A DNA stretch of 23,245 nucleotides from an uncultured Flavobacterium sp. (GTDB lineage: Bacteria; Bacteroidota; Bacteroidia; Flavobacteriales; Flavobacteriaceae). A model generated the notes under the pieces. That model did no database searches, was not told the DNA's origin, and was given only the letters and a program-made list of their open reading frames with translations. The position numbers and the translations under genes are program-made. Location of the stretch: NCBI RefSeq assembly GCF_946481155.1, contig NZ_CAMLMK010000043.1, positions 1-23,245 on the forward strand. Direction: 5' to 3'. The first letter of the stretch is position 1. Each line of letters starts with the position of its first letter. This document shows positions 13,841 through 22,517 of the stretch, piece by piece.

Positions 13841-15970
13841 ATGAAAAATAAACTACTCCTTTTTTTATTGATCTCACTTAATTTGGCATTCGCTAAACCC
13901 AAAGAAAAATTAGTCGCAGGGCCTTCAATAGCACTGATAATGGAAGGCTATTTTATGGATCAAAACATGGTGCATTTTCGGTTTAGAATTATTAACAATG
14001 GAGACCAACCTCTTACAAATGTTACCGTAACAAATATTGACTATCCTCACAATGGCCTTATTAACATTGTAGGTGTTCCAATTGCAAGTCTTGCTCCAGG
14101 AGAAGAAGATACCACTACCTTTTCCGCTTATACATATAATCAATGTGTAGATTTGAGCCAAGCAATTGTTCACGCTACGACACCAGGCAATACAGAAATA
14201 ACAGACTTAAGTAGCCCATATTCCTATTATCAGGATGACATTACTTATACTTATTATAATGCTTACGCGGATTTTTCCCAACAAGGAATATATCAAGATT
14301 TAAACAGTAATTCTATCGTAGATGTTGGCGATGCCATAAATTACAATTATACTTTAAATTATTCGACTAATCAATCAGATTTTATTGTTTCAGACAGCAA
14401 TGCAACCCTCTCAAATCCAACCGGAAATGCATATGGGTGGTCATCTTCCGGCATTCATTATATCACTCAGGCCGAAGTAGATTTAGGATATGTATACAAT
14501 TGTCCTTATGTTCAGTTTATAAACAGCAATTGTACTTCTTATTCATTTTCAGACCCAACTCCATGCATCAGTTGTCCAGATCCAACTACAAGTTGCAATA
14601 ATGTGATTACCACCAAAATCACAGATCTTTTATCAAACAATATCGTAGGAAATGTGAAATTTAATGCAAATAATGATGGCTGTGCAACCGGTCTGAATTT
14701 TCCAAATCGCAAAATTGTTGCCACAAACGGCTCAACTACGTACGCCAGTTATACTAACAACAATGGTAATTACAACATATACATTCCAAACACTGGTGTT
14801 TATACTACTACAGCAACAAGCAATTTAGGGGCTAATTTCTCTTCAAATCCTACATCAGTTGCTATTACCAGCAGTGGTGAAAATATTGATTATAGCGGGA
14901 ATTTCTGCATTAGTTCAAGCACAAATTATACAGATTTACAAGTTGTTTTATATCCTATTGACCATGCTCGCCCCGGATTTAATTCTTTTTACAGATTGTA
15001 TTTCAGAAATAATGGAAGTACTAACTTAAACGGAACGATCCAATTAACATATGACAATGCTAAATTAAGTATAGTTGCTGCTAATCCTGCCCAAAATAGT
15101 GCCACATCAAATACATTAACTTGGAATTATAGCAATTTACTGCCTTTTGAACAACGTTATATTTATATAACTTTCAACGCTTTTACGCCACCAACGGTTA
15201 ACCAAGATGACATTTTAAGCTTTACTGCGGTCGGAAATCCAATAGCTGGAGACAATCATGCTACAGACAATACTTTTGCTTTAGATCAAACCGTAGTTAG
15301 CTCTTTCGATCCAAATGATAAAACAGTTCTTGAAGGCGCATACATTCAAGCCAGTCAGGCTAATGAGTATTTGCATTATATCACTCGTTTTCAAAATACC
15401 GGAACAGCAGCTGCAACGACTGTTGTTTTAAAAGAAACGCTTGATTCAAATTTAGACTGGAGCACTTTTGAACCGGTTGATGCAAGCCACATTTATAATA
15501 TCCAGGTAAAAGACGGGAACCAATTGACTTGTACTTTTTCTAATATAGGTTTACCAGACAGCACTACTAACGAACCAGCAAGCCACGGTTGGTTATCTTA
15601 TAAAATCAAACCAAAAAGCGGCTTTTCAATTGGCGACATCGCAAGTTCAGATGCTGCCATTTATTTTGATTACAACCCGCCAATTATCACCAATACAGTA
15701 ACTACTCAAATTGCTACTTTATCAAATAATGGGTTTACTGAAAATAATTTTAAAATTTACCCGAATCCTGCAAATAACTATTTTGTTATAGAAAACAATA
15801 CTGCGGGATTTTGTACTTATGAAATATATGATACCGGAGGGAAACTACTTTCAAATGGAAATGTCGAAAACAGGAAACCAATAGACATAAGCAAATTCCA
15901 AAGTGGTTTGTATTTCGTTTCCATTAAAACTGAAAACACAAAACAAACCTATAAAATTATAAAGCAATAA
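13841..15970 (+). CDS. Large secreted surface protein with DUF7619-like region and T9SS sorting domain
   Basis: 709 residues. A signal peptide (MKNKLLLFLLISLNLAFA, 1-18) leads into several beta-sandwich segments of the DUF11/CARDB sort (for example FRFRIINNGDQPLTNVTVTNIDYP). A SdrD-like segment follows at about 265-350 (VGNVKFNANNDGCATG ... NNGNYNIYIPNTGVYT), then a region resembling DUF7619 (about 365-610) with the typical SFDPNDKTVLEG near residue 486 and DAAIYFDYNPPIITNT. The C-terminus (FKIYPNPANNYFVIEN ... YKIIKQ) is a T9SS type A domain. The protein is probably exported to the surface, perhaps as an adhesin; no enzyme motif is visible. A strong terminator follows 10 nt after the stop codon. 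Confidence 0.9.
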   Translation: MKNKLLLFLLISLNLAFAKPKEKLVAGPSIALIMEGYFMDQNMVHFRFRIINNGDQPLTNVTVTNIDYPHNGLINIVGVPIASLAPGEEDTTTFSAYTYNQCVDLSQAIVHATTPGNTEITDLSSPYSYYQDDITYTYYNAYADFSQQGIYQDLNSNSIVDVGDAINYNYTLNYSTNQSDFIVSDSNATLSNPTGNAYGWSSSGIHYITQAEVDLGYVYNCPYVQFINSNCTSYSFSDPTPCISCPDPTTSCNNVITTKITDLLSNNIVGNVKFNANNDGCATGLNFPNRKIVATNGSTTYASYTNNNGNYNIYIPNTGVYTTTATSNLGANFSSNPTSVAITSSGENIDYSGNFCISSSTNYTDLQVVLYPIDHARPGFNSFYRLYFRNNGSTNLNGTIQLTYDNAKLSIVAANPAQNSATSNTLTWNYSNLLPFEQRYIYITFNAFTPPTVNQDDILSFTAVGNPIAGDNHATDNTFALDQTVVSSFDPNDKTVLEGAYIQASQANEYLHYITRFQNTGTAAATTVVLKETLDSNLDWSTFEPVDASHIYNIQVKDGNQLTCTFSNIGLPDSTTNEPASHGWLSYKIKPKSGFSIGDIASSDAAIYFDYNPPIITNTVTTQIATLSNNGFTENNFKIYPNPANNYFVIENNTAGFCTYEIYDTGGKLLSNGNVENRKPIDISKFQSGLYFVSIKTENTKQTYKIIKQ

Positions 15971-15980
15971 TTTTACCCAC

Positions 15981-16010
15981 AAAAAAAGCCCCAACATTGG
16001 GGCTTTTTTT
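15981..16010. terminator. Bidirectional intrinsic terminator
   Basis: A 14-bp perfect hairpin: seven A then GCCCCAA pairs with TTGGGGC then seven T, with a 3-nt loop CAT. It separates the T9SS gene from the convergent carB. Confidence 0.93.
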
Positions 16011-16029
16011 CATTTATTATCATTTGAGC

Positions 16030-18882
16030 TTATTTGCTCAAATACATTTTTCTTCTTGAGTATAACTCGTAGAATTGATCGTCTTTCAAATCATCAATGA
16101 ACAAAATGCTTTCTCCCGTTGATTTCATTTCAGGCCCTAACGCTTTGTTCACGTTTTTAAATTTGCTGAAAGAGAACACCGGCTGCTTAATCGCAAATCC
16201 TTTCAATTGTGGGTTGAAGGTAAAGTCGGTTACCTTATTGTGTCCTAACATCACTTTGGTGGCATAGTTCACATAAGGCTCGCCATATGCTTTTGCAATA
16301 AACGGAACAGTACGTGATGCTCTCGGATTCGCTTCAATGATGTATACAATATCGTCTTTAATCGCAAACTGAATGTTGATCAAACCAACTGTTTTCAGTG
16401 CTAATGCTATTTTATGCGTATGATCTTTAATCTGTTGCATTACAAACTCACCAATATTGAACGGCGGCAAGGTTGCATTACTGTCGCCCGAGTGAACACC
16501 GCAAGGCTCAATATGCTCCATGATTCCGATGATGTATACGTTTTCGCCGTCGCAAATTGCATCTGCTTCTGCTTCAATCGCGCCATCCAGATAATGGTCT
16601 AATAATAATTTATTCCCGGGAATTGATTTCAATAAATCAATTACGTGCTCTTCCAGTTCCTGCTTGTTGATTACGATTTTCATTCCCTGGCCTCCCAATA
16701 CATAAGAAGGACGAACCAATAACGGGAAGTCCAGAGAATCCGCTAATTGCGTAGCTTCTTCAGCACTTTCCGCGATACCGAATTTCGGGAACGGAATGTG
16801 TAATTCAGTTAACAGGTCGGAGAAACGTCCTCTGTCTTCGGCTAAATCCAAAGCATCGAAGCTCGTTCCTAGAATTTTGATTCCGTATTTTGAAAGTTTT
16901 TCAGCCAATTTCAAGGCCGTTTGCCCACCCAGCTGAACAATCACACCTTCCGGCTTTTCGTGACGGATAATGTCGTAGATATGTTCCCAGAATACAGGCT
17001 CGAAATACAATTTGTCTGCTGTATCAAAATCGGTTGAAACCGTTTCCGGGTTACAGTTGATCATGATGGTTTCGTAACCGCATTCGGCTGCAGCCAAAAC
17101 ACCGTGAACGCAGGAGTAGTCAAACTCAATCCCCTGCCCGATTCTGTTCGGACCGGAACCTAAAACCACTACTTTTTTCTTATCGGTAACGATACTTTCA
17201 TTATCCACGTAACGCGTTCCATCAGCTCTTTGGATTTCTGCTTCAAATGTTGAATAATAATAAGGAGTTTTCGCTTTAAATTCTGCCGCACAGGTATCTA
17301 CCAGTTTATACACACGGTTCACACCCATTTGGTCACGAAGGTTGTATACCTGACTTTCTAAACAACCCATCATGTGCGCGATTTGTCTGTCGGCAAAACC
17401 TTTTTGCTTCGCTTCCAAAAGCAGTTCTTTCGGCAGCGTATCTATTTTAAACTTTGAAATTTCTCTTTCCAGGGCAAATAATTCCTCGTACTGTTTCAGG
17501 AACCACATATCAATTTTCGTGATTTCGTGGATTCTGCTCAAAGGAATTCCCATGGCAATCGCATCATAAATTACGAAAACGCGATCCCAGCTTGCGAAAG
17601 TTAATTTTTCAATAATCTGATCGTAGTTGGTGTACCCTTTTCCATCAGCTCCCAAACCGTTACGCTTAATTTCCAGCGATTGCGTCGCTTTGTGTAAGGC
17701 TTCCTGAAACGAACGTCCGATTCCCATTACTTCCCCAACCGATTTCATCTGAAGGCCTAATGTTCTGTCGGCGCCCTCAAATTTATCGAAGTTCCAACGC
17801 GGGATCTTTACGATAACGTAATCCAATGTTGGCTCAAATAAAGCGGAAGTTGATTTTGTAATCTGGTTTTGCAATTCGTCAAGCGAATAACCTAAGGCCA
17901 ATTTCGTTGCGATTTTAGCGATTGGATAACCTGTTGCTTTTGAAGCCAATGCAGACGAACGCGATACACGAGGATTGATTTCAATCGCCACGATATCTTC
18001 TTTTTCATCCGGTGAAACCGCAAACTGTACATTACAGCCTCCGGCAAAGTTTCCAATGCTACGCATCATTAAAATCGCCATATCACGCATTCTTTGGAAG
18101 GTTCTGTCAGAAAGCGTCATCGCAGGTGCAACAGTAATACTGTCTCCGGTATGGATTCCCATTGGGTCCATATTTTCGATCGTACAGATGATTACTACAT
18201 TGTCGTTTTTATCGCGAAGCAATTCCAATTCGTATTCTTTCCAGCCCAAAAGCGCTTTGTCGATCAACACTTCGTGGATTGGTGACGCTTCTAATCCGCG
18301 GGTCAGTAAATCATCGAATTCTTCTTTTTTGAATACGAAAGCCGCTCCGGTACCCCCAAGGGTAAACGAAGGACGGATTACCAATGGGAACCCGAATTCC
18401 TGCGCAATTTCCTTTCCTTTTAAGAAGGAATTTGCTGTTTTTGCAGGCGCGGTAGGTATTTCTATTTTCTCAAGCAATTGTTTGAACTGCTCTCTGTCTT
18501 CTGTAATATTGATGGCATTGACATCCACACCGATTAATCGCACGCCAAAATCCTGCCAGATGCCTTTTTCATCAGCTTCCAGACATAAATTTAAAGCTGT
18601 CTGACCTCCCATTGTTGGCAAAACTGCGTCAATTTGAGGATGTGCTTTTAAGATTTCGATGATGGATTTTGTAGTCAGCGGTTTTAGGTAAACATGATCC
18701 GCCATGGTAGGATCTGTCATGATAGTTGCCGGATTGGAGTTAATTAAGATAACTTCAATTCCTTCTTCTCTCAGGGATCTTGCGGATTGCGATCCTGCAT
18801 AGTCAAACTCGCAGGCCTGTCCGATTACAATGGGTCCCGAACCAATAATTAAAACCGATTTGATTGAATTGTCTTTAGGCAT
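16030..18882 (-). CDS. carB: Carbamoyl-phosphate synthase large subunit, short form
   Basis: 950 residues. It makes carbamoyl phosphate from bicarbonate, ammonia from the CarA glutaminase and two ATP, for arginine and pyrimidine synthesis in the cytoplasm. Both ATP-grasp halves are present. The N half has SGPIVIGQACEFDYAGSQSARSL, RPSFTLGGTGAAF and EINPRVSRSSALASKATGYP; the C half repeats these as SGPNRIGQGIEFDYSC, RPSYVLGGQGM and EANPRASRTVPFIAKAYG. The chain ends shortly after GPEMKSTGESILFIDDLK, so the allosteric MGS-like domain of about 120 residues found in E. coli CarB (1073 residues) is absent; flavobacterial CarB is commonly this length. The 18883-18943 leader shows a small AGACG/CGTCT hairpin but no clear promoter. 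No carA is in the window. Confidence 0.97.
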   Translation of the reverse strand: MPKDNSIKSVLIIGSGPIVIGQACEFDYAGSQSARSLREEGIEVILINSNPATIMTDPTMADHVYLKPLTTKSIIEILKAHPQIDAVLPTMGGQTALNLCLEADEKGIWQDFGVRLIGVDVNAINITEDREQFKQLLEKIEIPTAPAKTANSFLKGKEIAQEFGFPLVIRPSFTLGGTGAAFVFKKEEFDDLLTRGLEASPIHEVLIDKALLGWKEYELELLRDKNDNVVIICTIENMDPMGIHTGDSITVAPAMTLSDRTFQRMRDMAILMMRSIGNFAGGCNVQFAVSPDEKEDIVAIEINPRVSRSSALASKATGYPIAKIATKLALGYSLDELQNQITKSTSALFEPTLDYVIVKIPRWNFDKFEGADRTLGLQMKSVGEVMGIGRSFQEALHKATQSLEIKRNGLGADGKGYTNYDQIIEKLTFASWDRVFVIYDAIAMGIPLSRIHEITKIDMWFLKQYEELFALEREISKFKIDTLPKELLLEAKQKGFADRQIAHMMGCLESQVYNLRDQMGVNRVYKLVDTCAAEFKAKTPYYYSTFEAEIQRADGTRYVDNESIVTDKKKVVVLGSGPNRIGQGIEFDYSCVHGVLAAAECGYETIMINCNPETVSTDFDTADKLYFEPVFWEHIYDIIRHEKPEGVIVQLGGQTALKLAEKLSKYGIKILGTSFDALDLAEDRGRFSDLLTELHIPFPKFGIAESAEEATQLADSLDFPLLVRPSYVLGGQGMKIVINKQELEEHVIDLLKSIPGNKLLLDHYLDGAIEAEADAICDGENVYIIGIMEHIEPCGVHSGDSNATLPPFNIGEFVMQQIKDHTHKIALALKTVGLINIQFAIKDDIVYIIEANPRASRTVPFIAKAYGEPYVNYATKVMLGHNKVTDFTFNPQLKGFAIKQPVFSFSKFKNVNKALGPEMKSTGESILFIDDLKDDQFYELYSRRKMYLSK

Positions 18883-18943
18883 TTGTGTTGTGTTGTTGTA
18901 GTTGTGGAGACGCTGAATATCACGTCTAATCTCTCTAAGGTAT

Positions 18944-18976
18944 AAAAAAAGCGTTACTGAATGAAAGTAACGCTTT
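18944..18976 (-). terminator. Intrinsic terminator of rpmH
   Basis: AAAGCGTTACT (18948-18958) pairs perfectly with AGTAACGCTTT (18966-18976) around a 7-nt loop. On the minus strand it is followed by a T-run (A-run 18944-18950 on the plus strand). It isolates carB from rpmH transcription. Confidence 0.88.
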
Positions 18977-18994
18977 ATTTATGATGTAACATCA

Positions 18995-19156
18995 TTATTT
19001 TTTGTGTCTTGGTTCGCTAGAAACAGTCAACTTGTGTCTTCCTTTAGCTCTTCTGCGTGCTAATACTTTTCTTCCGTTAGCAGAAGCCATTCTATCCATG
19101 AAACCATGTTTGTTTCTTCTTTTTCTTTTCGATGGTTGAAACGTTCTCTTACTCAT
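18995..19156 (-). CDS. rpmH: 50S ribosomal protein L34
   Basis: 53 residues: [19 protein letters not shown], then [26 protein letters not shown] and a short tail. The N-terminal KRTFQPS and the Arg/Lys-rich helix are the hallmark of L34, a small protein of the large ribosomal subunit. Many bacteria have it next to rnpA and dnaA; here it stands alone, with an excellent promoter upstream and its own terminator downstream, in front of carB. The stop codon overlaps the end of a perfect inverted repeat (18981-18995). Confidence 0.97.
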
Positions 19157-19229
19157 TGCTTTTATCTTTAAATCGTGTTTTTAAAATAGTTCCAGCTTTG
19201 AATAGTAACCTCGCTTTCAAAACCGAGTG

Positions 19230-19259
19230 CAAATATACAAAGACTTTTATTTCTGACAA
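19230..19259 (-). promoter_or_regulatory. Promoter of rpmH, consensus Bacteroidota type
   Basis: On the minus strand TTG (19257-19259), exactly 19 nt, then TATATTTG (19230-19237). This is a full match to the Bacteroidota primary sigma factor consensus and implies a leader of about 65-70 nt. Confidence 0.8.
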
Positions 19260-19381
19260 TAGGTTTGGTAAAAAAAATTTACACCCTATCAGATTATTGT
19301 TTTCTAAATAGTTAGAACAGCGAACGTAAGGAATTTCGATACTTTGAAAAAAACTTTTTTCAGTTGCTCATTTCTATTTAT

Positions 19382-19389
19382 TACATTTG
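19382..19389 (+). promoter_or_regulatory. -7 box for the gene at 19412
   Basis: TACATTTG matches TAnnTTTG exactly and lies 22 nt before the ATG at 19412. A TTG at 19364-19366 is only 15 nt upstream, so the -33 element is uncertain. The rest of 19260-19381 shows nothing recognisable. Confidence 0.5.
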
Positions 19390-19411
19390 CAAACTTAAAT
19401 ATAAAAACACT

Positions 19412-19927
19412 ATGTTTCACAAAAATATCAAACTGATTTTAGCCGGATTAATCATTGCCTTAGGCGTTTGGCAATTCACGGAAAACAACATCGGAAACGG
19501 GATTTTCCTTATACTTTTCTCCTTAATTTTCATATTGCTTTATTTTAAAAACGAATTCATCCTTCTGGCATTCCTTCAGTTGAGAAAACAAAACATGGAA
19601 GGCGCACAGAAATGGCTGTCTTATATTAAAAACCCGGAAACCGCTTTAATTCAAAAACAACAGGGGTATTACAATTACCTTAACGGAATTATGGTTTCCC
19701 AAACTAATTTATCCGCGGCAGAAAAATATTTCAAGAAAGCCATTGAATTAGGCTTGAATATGGATCAGGATCTTGCATTGGCTAAATTACAGTTGGCCGG
19801 AATTGCAATGACCCGCAGAAGAAAAATGGAAGCTACGCATTTGCTGAACGAAGCAAAAAAATTAGACAAGCAAAATATGCTGAAAGATCAAATCAAAATG
19901 ATGAAAGAGCAATTGAAGAAAATCTAA
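19412..19927 (+). CDS. Membrane protein with TPR-like cytoplasmic part
   Basis: 171 residues from the ATG at 19412; the earlier start at 19364 would put the coding sequence over the -7 box. Two membrane segments (about 8-23, LILAGLIIALGVWQF, and 29-55, GIFLILFSLIFILLYF...ILLAFL) are followed by a helical region resembling tetratricopeptide repeats: AQKWLSYIKNPETALIQKQQGYYNYLNGIMV, LSAAEKYFKKAIELGL and LALAKLQLAGIAMTRRRKMEATHLLNEAKKL. Such proteins usually act as protein-interaction platforms; the partner is unknown. It stands alone, ended by a good terminator. Confidence 0.83.
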   Translation: MFHKNIKLILAGLIIALGVWQFTENNIGNGIFLILFSLIFILLYFKNEFILLAFLQLRKQNMEGAQKWLSYIKNPETALIQKQQGYYNYLNGIMVSQTNLSAAEKYFKKAIELGLNMDQDLALAKLQLAGIAMTRRRKMEATHLLNEAKKLDKQNMLKDQIKMMKEQLKKI

Positions 19928-19946
19928 CATCAATCTGATAATCAAT

Positions 19947-19974
19947 AAAAAACGCCCCGAAAGGCGTTTTTTTT
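19947..19974. terminator. Bidirectional intrinsic terminator
   Basis: AACGCC (19951-19956) pairs with GGCGTT (19963-19968), loop CCGAAA, flanked by an A-run and T8. It serves the TPR-like gene and the convergent TauE/SafE operon. Confidence 0.85.
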
Positions 19975-20008
19975 ATTTATAGCATTTTAGAAAGCACTAA
20001 CCTACCAG

Positions 20009-20374
20009 TTACTTCCCAAAAATCATTTTTCCGGCAACGATAAGCAAAATCACTCCGAAGATTTTCTTGAGCATTCGCTGATCGATACTTACAGCTAATT
20101 TACTTCCGAAGTAACCACCTACTACAAAAAACACAGCAATAAGGGCTGCATAACGCCAATCGATATACCCTTCCTGATAATAATTATAAACCGCCGCAGC
20201 CGTTACCGGAACAACTAGTACCGCCAAACTTGTTCCCTGTGCCTGATGCTGTGAAAAACCCAGAAGCAACAACAGCGGAACCATGACAATTCCGCCGCCA
20301 ATGCCAACGAGCCCGCTTAACATTCCTGCTAATATTCCGATTGCTATTAATGCCAAAACTGTCGGTAACGTCAT
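20009..20374 (-). CDS. Half-size TauE/SafE-family membrane protein
   Basis: 121 residues from the ATG at 20374, 5 nt after the stop codon of the lytic transglycosylase gene; a TTG at 20383 would add three residues. Four hydrophobic segments are visible. The N-terminal block LAGMLSGLVGIGGGIVMVPLLLLLGF with the following QAQGTSLAVLVV is the typical TauE/SafE repeat, seen once here whereas common members of about 250 residues have it twice. It would work, if at all, as a homodimer transporting sulfite, sulfonates or other organic anions; the substrate cannot be predicted. Short single-repeat versions are known in this family, so this need not be a truncation. Last gene of the hydrolase/transglycosylase operon. 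Confidence 0.85.
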   Translation of the reverse strand: MTLPTVLALIAIGILAGMLSGLVGIGGGIVMVPLLLLLGFSQHQAQGTSLAVLVVPVTAAAVYNYYQEGYIDWRYAALIAVFFVVGGYFGSKLAVSIDQRMLKKIFGVILLIVAGKMIFGK

Positions 20375-20379
20375 GGTTT

Positions 20380-21273
20380 TCAATATTGTTTAGTGTAGCC
20401 TTCCAGCGGAATTTCAACAACATACACTTTGTTAGGCTGCACCACCAGTTTTTTATCGCGAAGCCATGGATTATGGACTTTCAGTATTTTGTAATTGATT
20501 CCTTGCTCGATAGCGAAAGTTGCCAGATCCTCAATATTGGAATTTACTACAATCTTTTTCGTTGGAATTTGCTTATACAGGACGTCAGGCGGTAAAGAAT
20601 AACCGTATTTCTGTTGGTTTTGCATGATTTCCTTCAATGCTAAAATTCGGAAAACATATCTTGACGTTTCTTCATTCACGAGCAAATCGTAATAATCTGT
20701 TACTTTTTGCGCTTCCATAAAACGATCCATCCCGTTAACTCCGCCATTATAAGACGCTGCTGCCATGGTCCAGTTACCGAATTTCGCTTTTGCTTTCAAC
20801 AGGTAATCGCAGGCCAATTGTGTCGACTTTTCCAGATGATATCTTTCGTCTACAATATCATTTACTTCCATTCCCATCTGCTTTGCAGTTTCGGGCATAA
20901 ACTGCCAAACCCCTTTCGCTCCCGAAGGCGATGTAGCATTTACCAATCCGCTTTCAATAACGGCCAGGTATTTAAAATCGTCCGGCACACCATTTTTCTT
21001 CAAGATGGGTTCAATAACCGGGAAGGCGCGATTCGCTCTTTTAATAACCAATTCTGTCGTGGCATGCAGGTTTACATTTACGGTCAGTTCCCTGTCAAAA
21101 CGCTCATAAACATCTGAAACTGATAACGGAACCTTTTCTCCGGCAAAATCAATATTCATGGGAACTTTTGTAAATTCATGTTTCGAAGAATGTATAGTGG
21201 TTGTAGCCTCGACAAATATTCCGCACAATACAACTACGGATGCTACTGCTGCTGTTCTCTGTATCAAATTCAT
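20380..21273 (-). CDS. Lytic transglycosylase, SLT (MltD-like) family
   Basis: 297 residues with an N-terminal export signal (MNLIQRTAAVASVVVLCGIFVEA). The transglycosylase domain (about 85-225) has the catalytic Glu at about 107 in YLAVIESGL, followed by SPSGAKGVWQFMPETAKQMGM and the AAASYNGGVNGMDR block, all family signatures. It cleaves the glycan strands of peptidoglycan to 1,6-anhydro products in the periplasm. The C-terminal part (IPTKKIVVNSNIEDLATFAIEQGINYKILKVHNPWLRD) resembles one degenerate LysM module, as in MltD. It lies 11 nt after the hydrolase gene and 5 nt before the TauE/SafE gene, so the three are probably one transcript. Confidence 0.93.
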   Translation of the reverse strand: MNLIQRTAAVASVVVLCGIFVEATTTIHSSKHEFTKVPMNIDFAGEKVPLSVSDVYERFDRELTVNVNLHATTELVIKRANRAFPVIEPILKKNGVPDDFKYLAVIESGLVNATSPSGAKGVWQFMPETAKQMGMEVNDIVDERYHLEKSTQLACDYLLKAKAKFGNWTMAAASYNGGVNGMDRFMEAQKVTDYYDLLVNEETSRYVFRILALKEIMQNQQKYGYSLPPDVLYKQIPTKKIVVNSNIEDLATFAIEQGINYKILKVHNPWLRDKKLVVQPNKVYVVEIPLEGYTKQY

Positions 21274-21284
21274 ACTCTTACTTT

Positions 21285-21941
21285 TTATTCTGTTATTATT
21301 CTCGGAAGATTCTCATTCAGCCATTTGTATTTAAACAAAATCATGGCATGCGTTCCTCCTTTTACTAAAATACAATTTTTTATGTTCTTAACCGGAAAAA
21401 CATTGTCACTATCGCCATGAATATGCACAATATCTTCATCAATTTCTTTCCTGTTCCAACTTAAAACATTTTCAATCGCCCAATTGAGGTATTTTTTATC
21501 GCTCACTGACAAATACATTTTGTAAAGTGCCAGACGGTCCTTTATTTTTTCACCCATACCGTATTTCAGCAGAAATTCCACATTGGAAAATAAACTGGTC
21601 GGAATAAGTTTATAAGCTTTAGTGTTTTTTGCTAATTTCATGCGCAGCGGAAATTCTCCATTGCATTTTACACTGGAAATGATAATTGTTTTACGCACAG
21701 GTTTAATTTTAGCAATTTCCTGAACAAGCATCCCTCCAAAGGAAACGCCAATCAAAACTGCATTGTCATGCCTGATCTCTGCAGCCATACGTTTGGCATA
21801 ACTTTCCAGGGATTCCCGCTCTTCGGGTAAGAACCATTCCAGCAAATGCACCTCGAATTGTTCTTCGGGAAGATGAATTTTTTCAAAAATCTTCGGACTT
21901 GCTGCCAGGCCCGGCATAAAATAAACGGGTATTTTGTTCAT
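21285..21941 (-). CDS. Alpha/beta hydrolase
   Basis: 218 residues, no signal peptide. The nucleophile elbow is GVSFGG (65-70, Ser67), the acid lies in HGDSDNVFPV (Asp177 or Asp179) and the His in GGTHAMI (His198), giving a complete triad. The oxyanion region is FMPGLAAS near the N-terminus. The substrate is unknown; typical small esterase or lipase-like members have this size. It is the first gene of the operon with the lytic transglycosylase. A likely -7 box TATTTTTA is at 21987-21994 (minus strand). Confidence 0.88.
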   Translation of the reverse strand: MNKIPVYFMPGLAASPKIFEKIHLPEEQFEVHLLEWFLPEERESLESYAKRMAAEIRHDNAVLIGVSFGGMLVQEIAKIKPVRKTIIISSVKCNGEFPLRMKLAKNTKAYKLIPTSLFSNVEFLLKYGMGEKIKDRLALYKMYLSVSDKKYLNWAIENVLSWNRKEIDEDIVHIHGDSDNVFPVKNIKNCILVKGGTHAMILFKYKWLNENLPRIITE

Positions 21942-22097
21942 TAACTGATGATTAAACTCAGCCGAAAATCAGCATTGAAATTTCCATAAAAATACCATTT
22001 TATATTATTTATTAAATAATTCTGTTGCTTAAAATTATCCTAAAAATGACATCAATCTTTTTATTTTTTTTAATCCTCAGCAATAAGTCAGAAACTG

Positions 22098-22128
22098 TTT
22101 GATATTGATTTTCAAATGAGTAACTTTA
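22098..22128 (+). promoter_or_regulatory. Promoter of the GNAT-like gene
   Basis: TTTG (22098-22101), exactly 19 nt, then TAACTTTA (22121-22128), 32 nt before the ATG. Spacing and -33 are consensus; the last -7 base is A instead of G. The rest of 21942-22160 is A/T-rich with nothing else recognised. Confidence 0.65.
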
Positions 22129-22160
22129 CAAAATAATTTACACGGCTAAAACTCCTCTCA

Positions 22161-22445
22161 ATGACAATCAAGAACAATGAATTTTCAAGGCAATTCGAAA
22201 CTACCATTGACGGGCAGTTACTCACTATTGAATATTCATTTCAGGAAAAAAAGATTTTTCTGTCCAGGGTAAATATTCCGGAGCAGTTTGAAGGGTCAGA
22301 AATTATGTCTGATTTTTTAAAACAGGTTTTATTGGTTGCAGAAGAAAAAAAATGGAAAGTGGTACCAATTCATCCGAAAGTGGCTGCATTTTTCAGAAAA
22401 AATCCGGTTTACAGAGAATTACTTCCTCCGGGAATTAAGATTTGA
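22161..22445 (+). CDS. Small GNAT-fold N-acetyltransferase (YjdJ-like)
   Basis: 94 residues, the whole length of the short YjdJ-type acetyltransferase domain. It shows the reduced fold: GQLLTIEYSFQEKKIFLSRVNIPEQFEGSEIMSDFLKQVLLVAEEKKWKVVPIHPKVAAFFRKNPVY, where the strand-turn-helix after IPEQFEGSEI takes the place of the acetyl-CoA pyrophosphate loop and HPKVAAFFRKNPVY is the conserved end. Substrate unknown; members are poorly characterised. Single gene with its own promoter and terminator. Confidence 0.85.
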   Translation: MTIKNNEFSRQFETTIDGQLLTIEYSFQEKKIFLSRVNIPEQFEGSEIMSDFLKQVLLVAEEKKWKVVPIHPKVAAFFRKNPVYRELLPPGIKI

Positions 22446-22452
22446 TCAGAAT

Positions 22453-22487
22453 AAAAAAGTCGTTCCAAAAACAGAGCGACTTTTTTT
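22453..22487 (+). terminator. Intrinsic terminator
   Basis: AAAAAAGTCGTT pairs with AGCGAC and the T7 that follows (one G-U pair), loop of about 10 nt. It lies 8 nt after the GNAT-like gene. Confidence 0.8.
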
Positions 22488-22517
22488 ATATCTCAGAAAT
22501 TAGTGTATTTTTATTGC

